A stretch of 64,000 bases of DNA from SCRT01 sp036379455 (GCA_036379455.1 DASVGQ010000146.1:1-64000), one strand, 5' to 3'; shown: positions 8,988 through 18,427, numbered from the stretch's first letter. The notes: a model not told the origin generated them from the letters alone. Numbers and translations are program-made.

Positions 8988-9791
8988 TTGCTTGTCAGCC
9001 TTGGCATATTGGCGGCAGTGGCCTACTTTGCCGCTGGCTGGCGGACGTGGCGCAGCGGCGGCCGGGCGGCGGTGCTGGTGGTGCCGCTGGCACTCCTGCT
9101 GCAGGCCGGCGCGGTCTCGCTGCAGATCTTCCACGGCCCGGTGCTGCGCCTCGGCATCGCCGAAGCCGTTTCCCTGTTTGCGTGGCAGTCGGCGCTGACG
9201 CTCTGGCTGTTCAGCTTCCGTGAACGGCTGGAGATGCTGGGAGTTCTGCTCTATCCCGTCGTCGGCTTGTGCGCGGTATTCGGCGCGCTGGCGTCCAACG
9301 CCGGTGCGGGCAGTATCCCGATCGATGACTGGAAGGTGCAGACGCACATCATCATCTCCACCGTGGCGGCCGGCTTTCTCACCATCGCGTGCATCCAGGC
9401 CATCGCCCTGGCCTTTGTCGAGGAAGTGCTGCGGCGTGGCCGGCCGCTGACCGGTAACGTGGTGGCGCTGAGCCTGCGCCTGCCTCCTCTGCAGACGATG
9501 GAACGCCTGCTGTTCCAGATGGTGGAGATCGGTTTTGCGTTGCTCAGCCTGACGTTGGTCTCCGGCATGGTCTTCGTGCACAACCTGCTTGCCCAGCATC
9601 TGGCGCAAAAGACCGTCCTGTCGTTTCTAGCGTGGTTCATGTTCGGGCTCCTGCTGTGGGGGCGACACCGTTACGGATGGCGCGGCCGCACCGCGGTGCG
9701 CTGGGTGCTCGTCGGCTATGTCCTTCTGGTCATTGCCTATTTCGGCAGCAAGCTGCTGGTCGAGAAAGTCATGGGGACGCACTGGACCTGA
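8988..9791 (+). CDS. ypjD: YpjD/CcsA-family inner-membrane cytochrome c assembly-like protein
   Basis: 267 residues, almost entirely hydrophobic with about eight membrane spans. It belongs to the CcsA/CcmC-like superfamily (heme handling in cytochrome c maturation); in E. coli the homologue YpjD sits between ffh and corB, exactly the context seen here. The true role of YpjD is unsettled: it lacks a recognisable full WWD heme signature, so heme export should not be assumed. The start is TTG at 8988 with GAAGG nine bases upstream. Confidence 0.8.
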   Translation: MLVSLGILAAVAYFAAGWRTWRSGGRAAVLVVPLALLLQAGAVSLQIFHGPVLRLGIAEAVSLFAWQSALTLWLFSFRERLEMLGVLLYPVVGLCAVFGALASNAGAGSIPIDDWKVQTHIIISTVAAGFLTIACIQAIALAFVEEVLRRGRPLTGNVVALSLRLPPLQTMERLLFQMVEIGFALLSLTLVSGMVFVHNLLAQHLAQKTVLSFLAWFMFGLLLWGRHRYGWRGRTAVRWVLVGYVLLVIAYFGSKLLVEKVMGTHWT

Positions 9792-9997
9792 GCCGCCGAG
9801 GCGTCGGGGCATCGCTGTGACGGTGCCGTCGTCGGCGCCCGGTGAACGGCAGCGATCACGGCGCATGCGCTGCGGCCGGCGCGCCGACTCGTGCCTCGTG
9901 CGTCGACGTTGGTCTCGACCCGCGGGAACGGCGCGTGCTTGACGCTGGCCGAAGGTTTTAGTTACTTATGAACCGCTGTCGCCACGCATAGGACTAC

Positions 9998-11272
9998 TTG
10001 GACGCCTTCCCGCTCGCCGGACTCTTCGCGGTCCTGCTGATCCTGATCTGCCTTTCGGCTTTCTTCTCCGGGTCGGAAACGGCGTTGATGTCGATCAATC
10101 ACTATCGCCTCAAGGCGCGCGCGCGACGCGGGCAGCGGGCGGCGATCCTGACGTTGCGCCTGCTCGACCGGCCGGAACCGCTGATCGGCTTGATCCTGAT
10201 GTGCAACACGACGGTGAACATCGTCGCCGGCGTCCTCGCCACGCTCATCGGCCTGCGGCTGTCGGGTGAGTCGGGCGTGGCGATCGCTACCGGCATCCTG
10301 ACCTTCGTGCTGCTGATCTTCGGCGAGGTGGCGCCGAAGACGGTCGCAGCGCTCAACCCCGACCGCGTGGCGCTGCCGTCGAGCTTCGTCTACAACGTGA
10401 TCCAGCACCCGCTGCGGCCGATCGTCTGGCTGGTCACGCACGTCGCGAAGGGTGTGCTCTGGGCACTCGGAATCCACAGCGATTCTGTGATGCACCACAA
10501 CCTCAACAGCGAGGAGCTGCGCGCCGCAGTGCTGGAAGCCGGCACCGTCATCCCGAAGCGTCACCAGCGGATGTTGCTGTCGGTTCTGGATCTGGAGCGC
10601 AGCACCGTCGAGGACATCATGGTGCCGCGCAGCGACATCGTCGGCTTCGACATCTCCGAACCGTGGGAGCAGCTGCGCGAGACCATCGTCCGCGCCCAGC
10701 ACACGCGCGTGCCGGTGTTCGACGGCAGCGTCGACACCCTCATCGGCGTCGTGCACATGCGCAGCGTCGTGGCGCTTGCGGCCGCCGGCAAGCTGGAGCT
10801 CGACAGTTTCCTCAAGCTCGCGCGCACGCCGTATTTCATTCCCGAGGGCACGCCGCTCAACCGGCAGCTCCTGAACTTCCAGACGCAACAGCGTCGCCTC
10901 GGCTTCGTGGTGGACGAATATGGGGACATCCAGGGACTGGTTGCGCTCGAGGACATCCTCGAAGAAGTGGTGGGCGACTTCACTTCCGACCCGGCGGTGG
11001 GGCGGAAGTCCGTCGAGCGCCGCGCCGACGGCAGCGTGGTGGCCGCAGGCGCCGCGAGCATCCGCAGCCTCAATCGCCGCCTCGGCTGGCGCCTGCCGCT
11101 GGGCGATGCGCGAACCGTCAACGGGCTGGTGCTCGAGCAGCTGCAGGATCTGCCCAAGCCCGGCGTCCGCCTGCGGGTGGGCGACTACGACATCGAGGTC
11201 ATCGACATCGACTCGAACAGCGTCAGGACTGCGCGTATCCGGCCGGTGACGCGCGTGGCGCGGGCGTCCTGA
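9998..11272 (+). CDS. corB: CorB/HlyC-CorC family CNNM transporter (DUF21-CBS-CorC_HlyC)
   Basis: 424 residues. An N-terminal DUF21/CNNM membrane domain (1-~185, starting with a SAFFSGSETALMS signature) is followed by a tandem CBS pair (~200-325, with MVPRSDIVGFD and GFVVDEYGDIQGLVALEDILEEVVG) and a C-terminal CorC_HlyC domain (~335-415). The family transports or controls Mg2+ (and possibly Co2+) across the inner membrane, the CBS pair sensing ATP-Mg. The start is TTG at 9998 (206 bases after ypjD), since the frame begins exactly with MDAFPLAGLFAVLLILICLS. Gene order matches ffh-ypjD-corB in E. coli. Confidence 0.9.
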   Translation: MDAFPLAGLFAVLLILICLSAFFSGSETALMSINHYRLKARARRGQRAAILTLRLLDRPEPLIGLILMCNTTVNIVAGVLATLIGLRLSGESGVAIATGILTFVLLIFGEVAPKTVAALNPDRVALPSSFVYNVIQHPLRPIVWLVTHVAKGVLWALGIHSDSVMHHNLNSEELRAAVLEAGTVIPKRHQRMLLSVLDLERSTVEDIMVPRSDIVGFDISEPWEQLRETIVRAQHTRVPVFDGSVDTLIGVVHMRSVVALAAAGKLELDSFLKLARTPYFIPEGTPLNRQLLNFQTQQRRLGFVVDEYGDIQGLVALEDILEEVVGDFTSDPAVGRKSVERRADGSVVAAGAASIRSLNRRLGWRLPLGDARTVNGLVLEQLQDLPKPGVRLRVGDYDIEVIDIDSNSVRTARIRPVTRVARAS

Positions 11273-11293
11273 GCCCGGGTCTGGCGTCCGGTT

Positions 11294-11560
11294 CTAGCGC
11301 AGCTGACTGTCCTTGCTGCCGCGCCGGTTGTAGAGGCTGAAGGTCTCGCGTTTGCGGTCGGCCTGCTCCTGGCAGTGGACGCACAGCCGCACGCCCGGCA
11401 CCGCGGCGCGCCGCCGTTCCGGAATCTCCTCGCCACAGGCTTCGCAGAACTTTGCGCTTGCGCCCTGCGGGAGCCGCTCGCGCACTACGGCAAGCGCATC
11501 GGCCACGCTGGCGTCGATCTGCTCCTGTACCGCGCCGTCCTTGGCCCAGCCCACCGCCAT
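11294..11560 (-). CDS. ybiI: TraR/DksA-type zinc-finger protein, YbiI-like
   Basis: 88 residues from the ATG at 11560. It closely resembles E. coli YbiI: an MAVGWAKDGAVQEQID start, a C-x2-C-x17-C-x2-C zinc finger (CEACGEEIPERRRAAVPGVRLCVHC) and the conserved tail YNRRGSKDSQLR. It lacks the long coiled coil of DksA, so it is not DksA itself. Members are thought to bind RNA polymerase through the secondary channel, but YbiI has no settled function. It starts 32 bases after gluQ, an arrangement that mirrors dksA-gluQ in E. coli although the dksA slot is taken by this shorter paralogue. It is convergent with corB. Confidence 0.88.
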   Translation of the reverse strand: MAVGWAKDGAVQEQIDASVADALAVVRERLPQGASAKFCEACGEEIPERRRAAVPGVRLCVHCQEQADRKRETFSLYNRRGSKDSQLR

Positions 11561-11592
11561 TGCCACGTGCTCCGCCTGTCGCTGCGACCAGC

Positions 11593-12525
11593 TTACAACG
11601 CGTGCGTGGCTGCGGCGATCGATTGCGGCGCGATCGGGACCGCCTCCACGCACCAGTGGCGCACGGCCCATGCGAGCACGACGTCGGGCGATTCGCCGTG
11701 CAACCCTACCGGCAGGCGCTGGCCGAGCCTTTGAAGTGCGGTACACAGATTCGTGCCCGGACGGTGAGCGTCGAGCGGTACCGCGTGGTTCTGCTTCGAC
11801 AGCTTCGCACCCCGTATATCGAGCACCAGCGGGACGTGCAGACAGGTGACGGGAGCCGGCAACCCGAGGACCTGCGCGAGCAGGCGCTGGCAGAAGGCGG
11901 CACCGAGGAGGTCCGCGCCGCGGACCACCTCCGTGATCCCCAGCTGCGCTTCGTCGACGACGCAGGCGAGGTGGTAGCCGGGGATGCCGTCGGCGCGGCG
12001 GACGACGAAATCTCCGATGTCCTGGGCGATACGGCGGCTCAGCAAGCCTTGCCGTCGATCAACGATCGTCATCGTGCCGTCGCCGGCGTCCAGGCGCAGC
12101 GCCGCGGGAACTGACACGGTGTGCTGACGGGTGAGGCATCGTCGGTCGTAGACCGGGCCGTCCGGTCCAGCACGGCTCGTCCGACGCAGCCGCGCGCGGG
12201 TGCAGTCGCAGGCGTAGGTCCGCCCGATCTGCGTCAGCGCGTCCAGTGCTTCCTCGTAGACGGGGCGGTGATCGCTCTCGTAGTAGACAGGTCCGTCCCA
12301 GGTCAGCCCGTGCGCCTCCAGCTGTCTGAGGATGGTGGCCGCGTGCGCAGACGAACAGCGCTGCGCATCGAGGTCGTCCATGCGCAGCCGCCAAGTTCCG
12401 CCCACGCTGCGCGCGCACAGCCAGCTCGCCAGCGCGGCCATGAGCGATCCGGCGTGCAGGGGTCCGGAGGGCGTGGGCGCGAAGCGGCCGCGATAGGGGC
12501 GCAGCGGTGCGGCAGAATCGTCCAT
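11593..12525 (-). CDS. gluQ: Glutamyl-Q tRNA(Asp) synthetase
   Basis: 310 residues from the ATG at 12525. It is a GluRS-like catalytic domain without anticodon-binding domain that attaches glutamate to queuosine-34 of tRNA(Asp). Seen: GRFAPTPSGPLHAGSL (HIGH-like motif), LRMDDLDAQR (canonical RIEDLDPPR), a Cys-containing zinc region (CDCTRARLRR ... C) and KLSKQN, the KMSKS-like loop. The D-D in place of E-D in the DLD motif is a minor variation. It lies upstream of the ybiI-like gene and is probably co-transcribed with it. Confidence 0.9.
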   Translation of the reverse strand: MDDSAAPLRPYRGRFAPTPSGPLHAGSLMAALASWLCARSVGGTWRLRMDDLDAQRCSSAHAATILRQLEAHGLTWDGPVYYESDHRPVYEEALDALTQIGRTYACDCTRARLRRTSRAGPDGPVYDRRCLTRQHTVSVPAALRLDAGDGTMTIVDRRQGLLSRRIAQDIGDFVVRRADGIPGYHLACVVDEAQLGITEVVRGADLLGAAFCQRLLAQVLGLPAPVTCLHVPLVLDIRGAKLSKQNHAVPLDAHRPGTNLCTALQRLGQRLPVGLHGESPDVVLAWAVRHWCVEAVPIAPQSIAAATHAL

Positions 12526-12730
12526 CGATTGGGTAGAGGACAGAGCGAGCGCCAGTCTAGGGCGATGCCATGGCACGGACCGCCGCGCGGTGGCGAGCGG
12601 TCGACCGACGTCGTGCGACGCTGTCGACCCGCGCCAATGCCCGTGCACGTGCCGTCCCGGTTATCTTGAGCGGAACCGAATGCGCCGAAGCGCGTTCCCA
12701 GAAAGGCGAGGGTTGCCGCGAGAGCGCGCC

Positions 12731-13612
12731 ATGAATGACCAACCGCGAACCGAAGATGTCTGGCCGATTGCGGATGCAGCGCCGGCCTCGGCTTGTACGG
12801 GTGCACTCTCGGGGATCATGGATACGCTGCGCATCCCACTCGCGGCGCGTGCATGGGGGAGCCGTCTGTTTCCAGAGTTCGTGGTGCACGACGAGACGGC
12901 GGCGAGGCTGCTGGACTCGCTGGAAGATGACGGCAGCCTGTGGCTTGACGACCGGCATACCGTCTACAGCGTACTGATGCGTACACGCATCTTCCGGCGC
13001 CTGGCTCGACGTTATCTGCACGAGCATCCCGGCGGTCACGTCCTGAACCTGGGTTGCGGCCTCAGCAACTATTTCCAGTGGCTGGACAACGGCCGTTGCC
13101 GCCTGACGGACGTCGATCTTCCGGAAGTGATCGAATTGCGCCAGCGGCTCATGCCGCCCGCCTGCGAGCGTCACGCGCTCGCAGCGATCGATCTGCGCAG
13201 CCGCGGATGGTGGCGGCGCGCCGGCTTCCACCTGTGGCCGACGGAGCAACCGGTGTTCCTGTTCGGCGAAGCGGTGCTCGTCTACCTGCAGCCGCGGGAG
13301 GTCGTCGCGGTGCTGGCAGAATTCGCCGAAGAGGCGGCGCCGGGATCGATCTTCGCGCTCGACGCCGCGAACTGGCTCGCGGTCGGTGGCGCGTGGGCGC
13401 ATCCCTCCGTGAGGCACCTGGACGCCGAATTCACCTGGGGCGTGCGCAGCCCGCTGGATCTCACCTGGCCCCACCCGCGGCTGCGGCTGGCGGCGACCCA
13501 CGAGATCATGGAGTCCTACGGCTGGCCTTATTCCGTGCTCGGCCCGGTCACGACGCTGATGACGGGCGTGCCGATGTACGCGGTCTACGAGCTTCAGCTG
13601 CGCGATGCGTGA
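12731..13612 (+). CDS. Leucine carboxyl methyltransferase/TcmP-family SAM-dependent O-methyltransferase
   Basis: 293 residues from the ATG at 12731. The SAM-binding motif I VLNLGCGLSNYFQW (104-117), the acidic loop LTDVDLPEVIELR and a FLFGEAVLVYLQP motif fit the LCMT/PPM family that includes TcmP-like O-methyltransferases of secondary metabolism. The substrate is unknown; the family methylates carboxyl or hydroxyl groups of small molecules. It stands alone: gluQ is divergent (205 bases) and the next gene convergent (64 bases). Confidence 0.75.
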   Translation: MNDQPRTEDVWPIADAAPASACTGALSGIMDTLRIPLAARAWGSRLFPEFVVHDETAARLLDSLEDDGSLWLDDRHTVYSVLMRTRIFRRLARRYLHEHPGGHVLNLGCGLSNYFQWLDNGRCRLTDVDLPEVIELRQRLMPPACERHALAAIDLRSRGWWRRAGFHLWPTEQPVFLFGEAVLVYLQPREVVAVLAEFAEEAAPGSIFALDAANWLAVGGAWAHPSVRHLDAEFTWGVRSPLDLTWPHPRLRLAATHEIMESYGWPYSVLGPVTTLMTGVPMYAVYELQLRDA

Positions 13613-13676
13613 TCGGCGGGGCGGGCCGGCGGCCTGCGGACGCGCATGCAGGCCACCGGCCCGCACCGTTCGACCG

Positions 13677-14513
13677 TCAGTGCCGGAGCAGGACGGGGAT
13701 GCTGGCGCTGGCGAGGATGTCGCGGGTGGCGCCGCCGAGGATCCACTCGCTGAACCGGCTGCGGCCGTAGGCGCCCATGACGAGCAGGTCGGCTCCGTAC
13801 TGCGCGGCGGTCTCCATCAGCGCGGCGCCGACGTCGTCCCGCCCGGCGTCGATGGCCTTCTCGTCGACGTGAACGTCGTAGCGGTTCAGGTATTTCACGA
13901 TATCCAACGGCGGGTGCCAGTCGACGCGGTAGGTCATCATGCGTTCCTCGCCGCGCATGAGCAGCACGTCGTGCCCGCGCAGCAGCGGCAGCGCGGCGTA
14001 GACCGCGCGCATTGCTTCGGGAGAACCGTTCCAGCCGATGGCGATGCGCGTGAAGCCGTCGAACGCGCCGTGCCCCGGCGGGACGACCATGCAGGGCGTG
14101 AAGGTCTTCAGAACGACTTCGGAGACTTCGGCGGCGCTGCCGCTCCGGTCCTCCGGGCTGTGGTCCAGCACCAGCAGATCGTGTCGCATGGAGGCCTGCG
14201 CCAGCGCGTTGCCGGTGGAAGCCTCGGCGACCAGCCAGCCGTTGTGTCCGACACCCTGCTGCGCCGCCCACTGGCGGAAGGTGGCGCCCGCACCGATCGC
14301 ATCCTCGACCAGCTGGCGCTCGCTCTCGAGCATCGCGTCCGTCACCCATGCGACTCCGTAGCTGGCCGCTGCGTACAGGCGCTCCGGGCATACATAGACG
14401 CCGGTGACGGTGGCGTCGAAGGCTTTCGCCATCTGCACCCCGAACTCGACCGCCGGCGTGCGCTGCTTGAAGTCGCGGACGTGGATGAGAATGTCGTGAA
14501 AGGCGGTTTGCAT
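13677..14513 (-). CDS. Tandem-domain universal stress protein (UspA family)
   Basis: 278 residues with two USP folds (about 1-140 and 155-278). The second domain has the ATP-binding pattern MGAYGRSRFSEWILGGATRDIL (G-x2-G-x9-G-[ST]-like); the first is degenerate at that site. Tandem UspE-like proteins are cytoplasmic and induced by starvation, respiratory or oxidative stress. The start at 14513 has a good CAGGAG ribosome site nine bases upstream; a longer frame from 14639 lacks one. It stands alone. Confidence 0.9.
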   Translation of the reverse strand: MQTAFHDILIHVRDFKQRTPAVEFGVQMAKAFDATVTGVYVCPERLYAAASYGVAWVTDAMLESERQLVEDAIGAGATFRQWAAQQGVGHNGWLVAEASTGNALAQASMRHDLLVLDHSPEDRSGSAAEVSEVVLKTFTPCMVVPPGHGAFDGFTRIAIGWNGSPEAMRAVYAALPLLRGHDVLLMRGEERMMTYRVDWHPPLDIVKYLNRYDVHVDEKAIDAGRDDVGAALMETAAQYGADLLVMGAYGRSRFSEWILGGATRDILASASIPVLLRH

Positions 14514-14860
14514 GGTTCGCGCTCCTGAAGCGGTGAGGATGTGTACCGACGAAGGCCGGACCTTTGCCATGACCATGGCTTCATGGTGCCGCAGCCAGGC
14601 AGGCGTCGAAATGCACTTTCGCCGGACCTTCATGCACATATCGACGCGCCAGGCGATGGTCCGCTACCGGCAGCGCGCGCTGCGGCAGGCGCCGGCGAAT
14701 ACCCGACCTCATCGGCCGCCGCACCCGGCGCTTGAGTCGAGCGCGCCGCGGGTCGCGAGGACGAACCGACGAACGGTTCGCGCATCAGCTGATCGCCGGC
14801 GCCTGAGCGCCCGCTGCGCGGCGCGCGCCCAGGCCTCCGCGAGGCGGACTTGCCGCCGCT
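14514..14860. other. Intergenic region without a recognised gene
   Basis: 347 bases between the universal stress gene (its promoter side) and the end of the DUF924 gene. The frames are Arg-rich shadows. I see no RNA gene or clear terminator. Confidence 0.4.
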
Positions 14861-15469
14861 TCAGCGCTGCCAGGCGGGCCGTGCCGGTGCGTTGAGGAAG
14901 GTCTCCTCTTCCGGCGTAGATACGCGTCCGAGAATCCGGTTGCGGTGCGGGTAACGTCCGAAACGGTCGATCACCGTCTTGTGTTCGAGCTGGATACGCA
15001 CACCCTGCGCGCTGGCGAACTGCCCGAACAACCGCTGTGCCTGCGCCTGGATGATGCGGGATTCGCTGTGCTCGTAGGGCATGATCGCGAACACCCGCTG
15101 TGCGACCGGCAGCGCGCCAGGAACCCCGGTCGCCACCGCTTCCTGCGCAAGAACCAGTGCCATCGGATCCTGCGCGAAGGCGCGCGGCGTGTTGCGCCAC
15201 ACGTTTCGCGAGAACTGGTCCAGCACGATGATCTCGGCAAGCCTGCCGCGCGGCGTGCCGCGCCACGCATAAAGCTCGCCGGCCGATGCCGCCTGCAGCA
15301 GGTCCAGGAAGCGGGTGACCAGCAGCGCGTCGAAACGCTTGCTGGCCTTCCACCAGTGCCGCGGGCCGGCCTCCTCGAACCAGAACCTCAGAACCTCGTC
15401 GATGGCGTCCGGGCTCACGGCCGACGGTTCGCGCAGCGAGCTCGCGTCCAGCGGATCGTTCTCTGTCAT
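14861..15469 (-). CDS. DUF924 family protein
   Basis: 202 residues matching the DUF924 family (helical, TPR-like repeats), with typical stretches VLRFWFEEAGPRHWWKASKRFDALL, IIVLDQFSRNVWRNTPRAFAQDP, FAIMPYEHSESRIIQ and IDRFGRYPHRNRILGR. The family is widespread in proteobacteria and eukaryotes and has no known biochemical role. The ATG at 15469 gives the family's usual length (~185-200 residues). It is divergent from the thioredoxin gene, 261 bases away. Confidence 0.85.
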   Translation of the reverse strand: MTENDPLDASSLREPSAVSPDAIDEVLRFWFEEAGPRHWWKASKRFDALLVTRFLDLLQAASAGELYAWRGTPRGRLAEIIVLDQFSRNVWRNTPRAFAQDPMALVLAQEAVATGVPGALPVAQRVFAIMPYEHSESRIIQAQAQRLFGQFASAQGVRIQLEHKTVIDRFGRYPHRNRILGRVSTPEEETFLNAPARPAWQR

Positions 15470-15730
15470 CTCACCGTCCGGATTGCGGGCTGCGCCATCG
15501 CGTTTGCGGGAATCAGGCTGAATTCTAGCGAGGCCTTCTGTCCGCGCGGCGTCCGCGAGCGGCGGGTTGGGCGGAGACGTGCGTCGGCCGGCCTTGGGTC
15601 GTCTTCAGAAGGCCAAGATCAATGACAGGACGCCGCGACGCCGTAGCATCACGCCATGGTGCGGTCGTCGCGGCACGCCGCGTATGCTCGTACACCCGTC
15701 AGTAGATTGCGCAACCAGTGGGGACCGTAC

Positions 15731-16066
15731 ATGAGCGAACACGTGGGGAAGGTGACGGATGCGACCTTCGAGAAGGACGTCTACGAGAGCCCGATTCCGG
15801 TACTGGTGGACTTCTGGGCCGAGTGGTGCGGACCGTGCCGCGCAATGGCGCCGATCCTCGAGGAAGTGGCCGCGGAAGCCGGTGGCAAGTTCCGGGTGGT
15901 GAAGCTCAACGTCGATGAGAATCCGAAGACACCACCCGGCTTCGGCATCCGCGGGATTCCCACCATGATCCTGTTCAAGGCCGGGAAGATCGCCGGCATG
16001 CAGGTCGGGGCGCTGCCGAAGGTCGAGCTGGACGCTTTCCTGCGCGAGCACATCAAGGCCACCTGA
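15731..16066 (+). CDS. trxA: Thioredoxin
   Basis: 111 residues. Cytoplasmic dithiol-disulfide oxidoreductase with active site WCGPCR (Cys33, Cys36), cis-proline loop GIPT (Pro77) and the buried Asp of VDFWAEW. Arg follows the second cysteine where E. coli TrxA has Lys; this is common in other thioredoxins. The start at 15731 has no strong ribosome site in view, but the first residues (MSEHVGKVTDATFEKDV) align with TrxA. No rho gene follows, unlike the usual trxA-rho context. Confidence 0.93.
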   Translation: MSEHVGKVTDATFEKDVYESPIPVLVDFWAEWCGPCRAMAPILEEVAAEAGGKFRVVKLNVDENPKTPPGFGIRGIPTMILFKAGKIAGMQVGALPKVELDAFLREHIKAT

Positions 16067-16171
16067 GCGGATTTCCTTCGCGCTGGCCGCGCCTTTCCTG
16101 TGTGCCTGATGCCAGGCAGGCATCCGCGGCGGAGCCCCACCGAACGTGGCACGCCAAGCGCTGCGCGAAGC

Positions 16172-16564
16172 TCAGGCGGTCGGCCCGCGCGCTGCGGACT
16201 CGTCCCGGCGGTGCTGGCGCGCCTCCTCAAGCACGATCTCCGTCGTCAGCATCTTCGTGCAGACGCCCGTCGTGCACCCGCGCGCCAAGGTGCGCACGTT
16301 GCGCAACGGCCCGTCTTTGCGCCACATGCCCCAGCGGCGGAAGGAACGCCGGAGCGCCTGGATGCATTCGATCGGGACGCCGTAATCGACGGCCCAGTAG
16401 CGAATGCTGTCGCGCGCGTCGTCGGACTTCTGCATCTCGATGCGCGTCGCGGCCAGCGTCGCGGCGTCGAACACCCGATCGCTCATTGCACGGACCAGGA
16501 GCCGGTCATCCAGCGCTTCGGGCGTGGCGTCGAGTTCAACGGAATGGTCCTGCACTGGGCTCAT
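16172..16564 (-). CDS. Hypothetical protein
   Basis: 130 residues from the ATG at 16564 (MSPVQDHSVELDATPEALDDRLL). I do not recognise it. It is acidic at the N-terminus and basic in the middle (ALRRSFRRWGMWRKDG), with a cysteine pair in ARGCTTGVCTKML. There is no signal peptide or membrane span. Codon use is like the neighbours and the frame looks like genuine protein. It lies 108 bases downstream of the amidotransferase gene on the same strand and may share its transcript. Confidence 0.55.
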   Translation of the reverse strand: MSPVQDHSVELDATPEALDDRLLVRAMSDRVFDAATLAATRIEMQKSDDARDSIRYWAVDYGVPIECIQALRRSFRRWGMWRKDGPLRNVRTLARGCTTGVCTKMLTTEIVLEEARQHRRDESAARGPTA

Positions 16565-16672
16565 CGATGTTTTCGCATGCTGGCGGTGCACCGGAGCGAT
16601 GTTATCTGCGCCGACGCTGTGCGTACTTGTCGAACGACGTGCGCCGCGGCAGGAGAGGCGTTGCGCTGGCGA

Positions 16673-17380
16673 TCAGGCTGCGTGGCGGCCGCGCGTGTCC
16701 GTGATGTAGCCGAGCAGCCGACTGAGCACTTCGTGCATCGAACGGTAGTCTTCCGCGGGTGCGTTGCGCAGGATGGAGGCGTCCTGGACGCAGGCTTCGC
16801 CTGAAGTGAGGTCACCCCGGAACGCGTCGACGAATGTGGCGACGGCCGCAGGCGTGACTTCGAGGTGGCACTGCAGCGCCAGGACGTGTCGCCCGTGTTG
16901 GAACGCCTGTTCGCGAAACGCTGCGCTGGAGGCCAGCCGACGCGCGCCGCGCGGCAGATCGAAGGTATCACCGTGCCAGTGGAAGGCTCGCAGCCGGCCG
17001 GGAAAGGCGAAATCGCCGGGCTGCGTCGGTTGACCCATGACGTCGAACCAACCGATCTCGCGCGTTGCGCCGCGGTATACGCGCGCGCCCAGCGCGGCCG
17101 CGATCTGCTGCGCGCCGAGGCACACCCCCAGCAGCGGAGCGTCCGCGCGGATACGTTCCACGAGCCATTCACGCTCGGTGGCCAGCCATGGGAAGGCCGC
17201 GGTGTCGTTGACGCTCATCGGGCCGCCCATGACGATGGCGAGATCGCCCTCCAGAGCGGGTGGCGGCGCTTCTCCGCGGTCAAGGCGAATGGCGCGGCGC
17301 GTCGCACCGCGTGCATCGAGCCAAGCCGCGATGGCGCCGATACCCTCAGATTCACTGTGCTGAACGATGACGGCCTTCAT
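16673..17380 (-). CDS. Class I glutamine amidotransferase-like protein (GMP synthase-related)
   Basis: 235 residues. GATase-1 fold with nucleophile Cys87 in LLGVCLGAQQIA and the His172/Glu174 pair in LQCHLEVT; oxyanion region VMGGPMSVND. Stand-alone domains like this are often annotated as GMP synthase-like, but there is no synthetase domain, so it may be a gamma-glutamyl hydrolase or amidotransferase of unknown acceptor. The start at 17380 (MKAVIVQHSESEGIG) fits the family. Confidence 0.85.
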   Translation of the reverse strand: MKAVIVQHSESEGIGAIAAWLDARGATRRAIRLDRGEAPPPALEGDLAIVMGGPMSVNDTAAFPWLATEREWLVERIRADAPLLGVCLGAQQIAAALGARVYRGATREIGWFDVMGQPTQPGDFAFPGRLRAFHWHGDTFDLPRGARRLASSAAFREQAFQHGRHVLALQCHLEVTPAAVATFVDAFRGDLTSGEACVQDASILRNAPAEDYRSMHEVLSRLLGYITDTRGRHAA

Positions 17381-17512
17381 TGCATTTCCTGCGGTGGGAG
17401 CTGGAGCCCGTTCGCCGCGCAGCGCGCTTCACCAGCGCTCATTATCATCTCGATGCGTGCATTTGGAGGACGCAGCTCTCCTTCGAACCGCCTTCCGTTG
17501 CCTGATCATCCA

Positions 17513-18394
17513 TTATTCGCCCGCGTAGCTGTTCGCGAACACGATCGTCTGGCCTTTGTCCTGGATCACGCGTTCCTGCACGTGCCACAAGACCGCGCGC
17601 GACAAAACGCGCCGCTCGATGGTTCCACCGATGGTTCGCAGTTCCTCGACGCTCAGGGCGTGCGTCACGCGCGCGACGTCCTGTTCGATGATCGGGCCTT
17701 CATCCAGCCCTTCCGTCACATAGTGAGCGGTTGCACCGATCAGTTTCACCCCGCGCCGCTTGGCCTGGCCGTAAGGGTCGGCGCCGGCGAAGGCCGGCAG
17801 GAAGGAGTGGTGAATGTTGATGATCGGCACGCCGATTTGCTCGAGGAATGAGCGCGACAGTATCTGCATGTATCGAGCGAGTACGACGAGGTCGATCTTG
17901 CCTGCCAGCAGCTCGAGGATCGCGCTTTCGGTCTCGTTCTTGTTGTGCGTCGGTACATGGAAATAAGGTATTCCGAAGCCGCGCACTATCTGCTCGTTGT
18001 CCTGATGGTTGGATATCACCAGGGGAATGGTGACCGGAAGTATTCCGCGCTGCTGTTGCCACAACAGGTCAAGCAGACAGTAATTGGACTTCGACACCAG
18101 GATCGCAATGCGCTTGCGGCGCGCCAGATTCACGAGGCGCCATTTCAAGGACAGCGGCGCCATCGTCTTTTGAAGATCGTCACGAATGGAGGGCAGGCTG
18201 TCTTCGAGCGAAACGCAACTAAAGGCAACTCTCTGGTAGAAGGTGCCGTGGCGGTGGTCGCTGGAATACTGGTCCAGGCTCACGATGTTCCCGTCATGAC
18301 GGGCCAGCAGGGTGCTGATCTTCGCCACCAGACCAGCGCGGTCAGGGCCCTGTACGACCAGGCAGCCGGTATTTTCCAGCGAGTTGAGCGTCAT
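17513..18394 (-). CDS. purU: Formyltetrahydrofolate deformylase
   Basis: 293 residues. Hydrolyses 10-formyl-THF to formate and THF, supplying formate for PurT and balancing one-carbon pools. N-terminal ACT domain (~8-85, CLVVQGPDRAGLVAKIS) and C-terminal formyltransferase domain (~95-293) with catalytic Asn/His/Asp in VISNHQ, INIHHSFLPAF and TEGLDEGPIIEQD. Length is normal. It lies 107 bases after the NTF2-like gene on the same strand, with a small GC hairpin between. Confidence 0.95.
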   Translation of the reverse strand: MTLNSLENTGCLVVQGPDRAGLVAKISTLLARHDGNIVSLDQYSSDHRHGTFYQRVAFSCVSLEDSLPSIRDDLQKTMAPLSLKWRLVNLARRKRIAILVSKSNYCLLDLLWQQQRGILPVTIPLVISNHQDNEQIVRGFGIPYFHVPTHNKNETESAILELLAGKIDLVVLARYMQILSRSFLEQIGVPIINIHHSFLPAFAGADPYGQAKRRGVKLIGATAHYVTEGLDEGPIIEQDVARVTHALSVEELRTIGGTIERRVLSRAVLWHVQERVIQDKGQTIVFANSYAGE

Positions 18395-18427
18395 CGCTGT
18401 GCTTGCATTTACCTGTATTGGAGGAGT

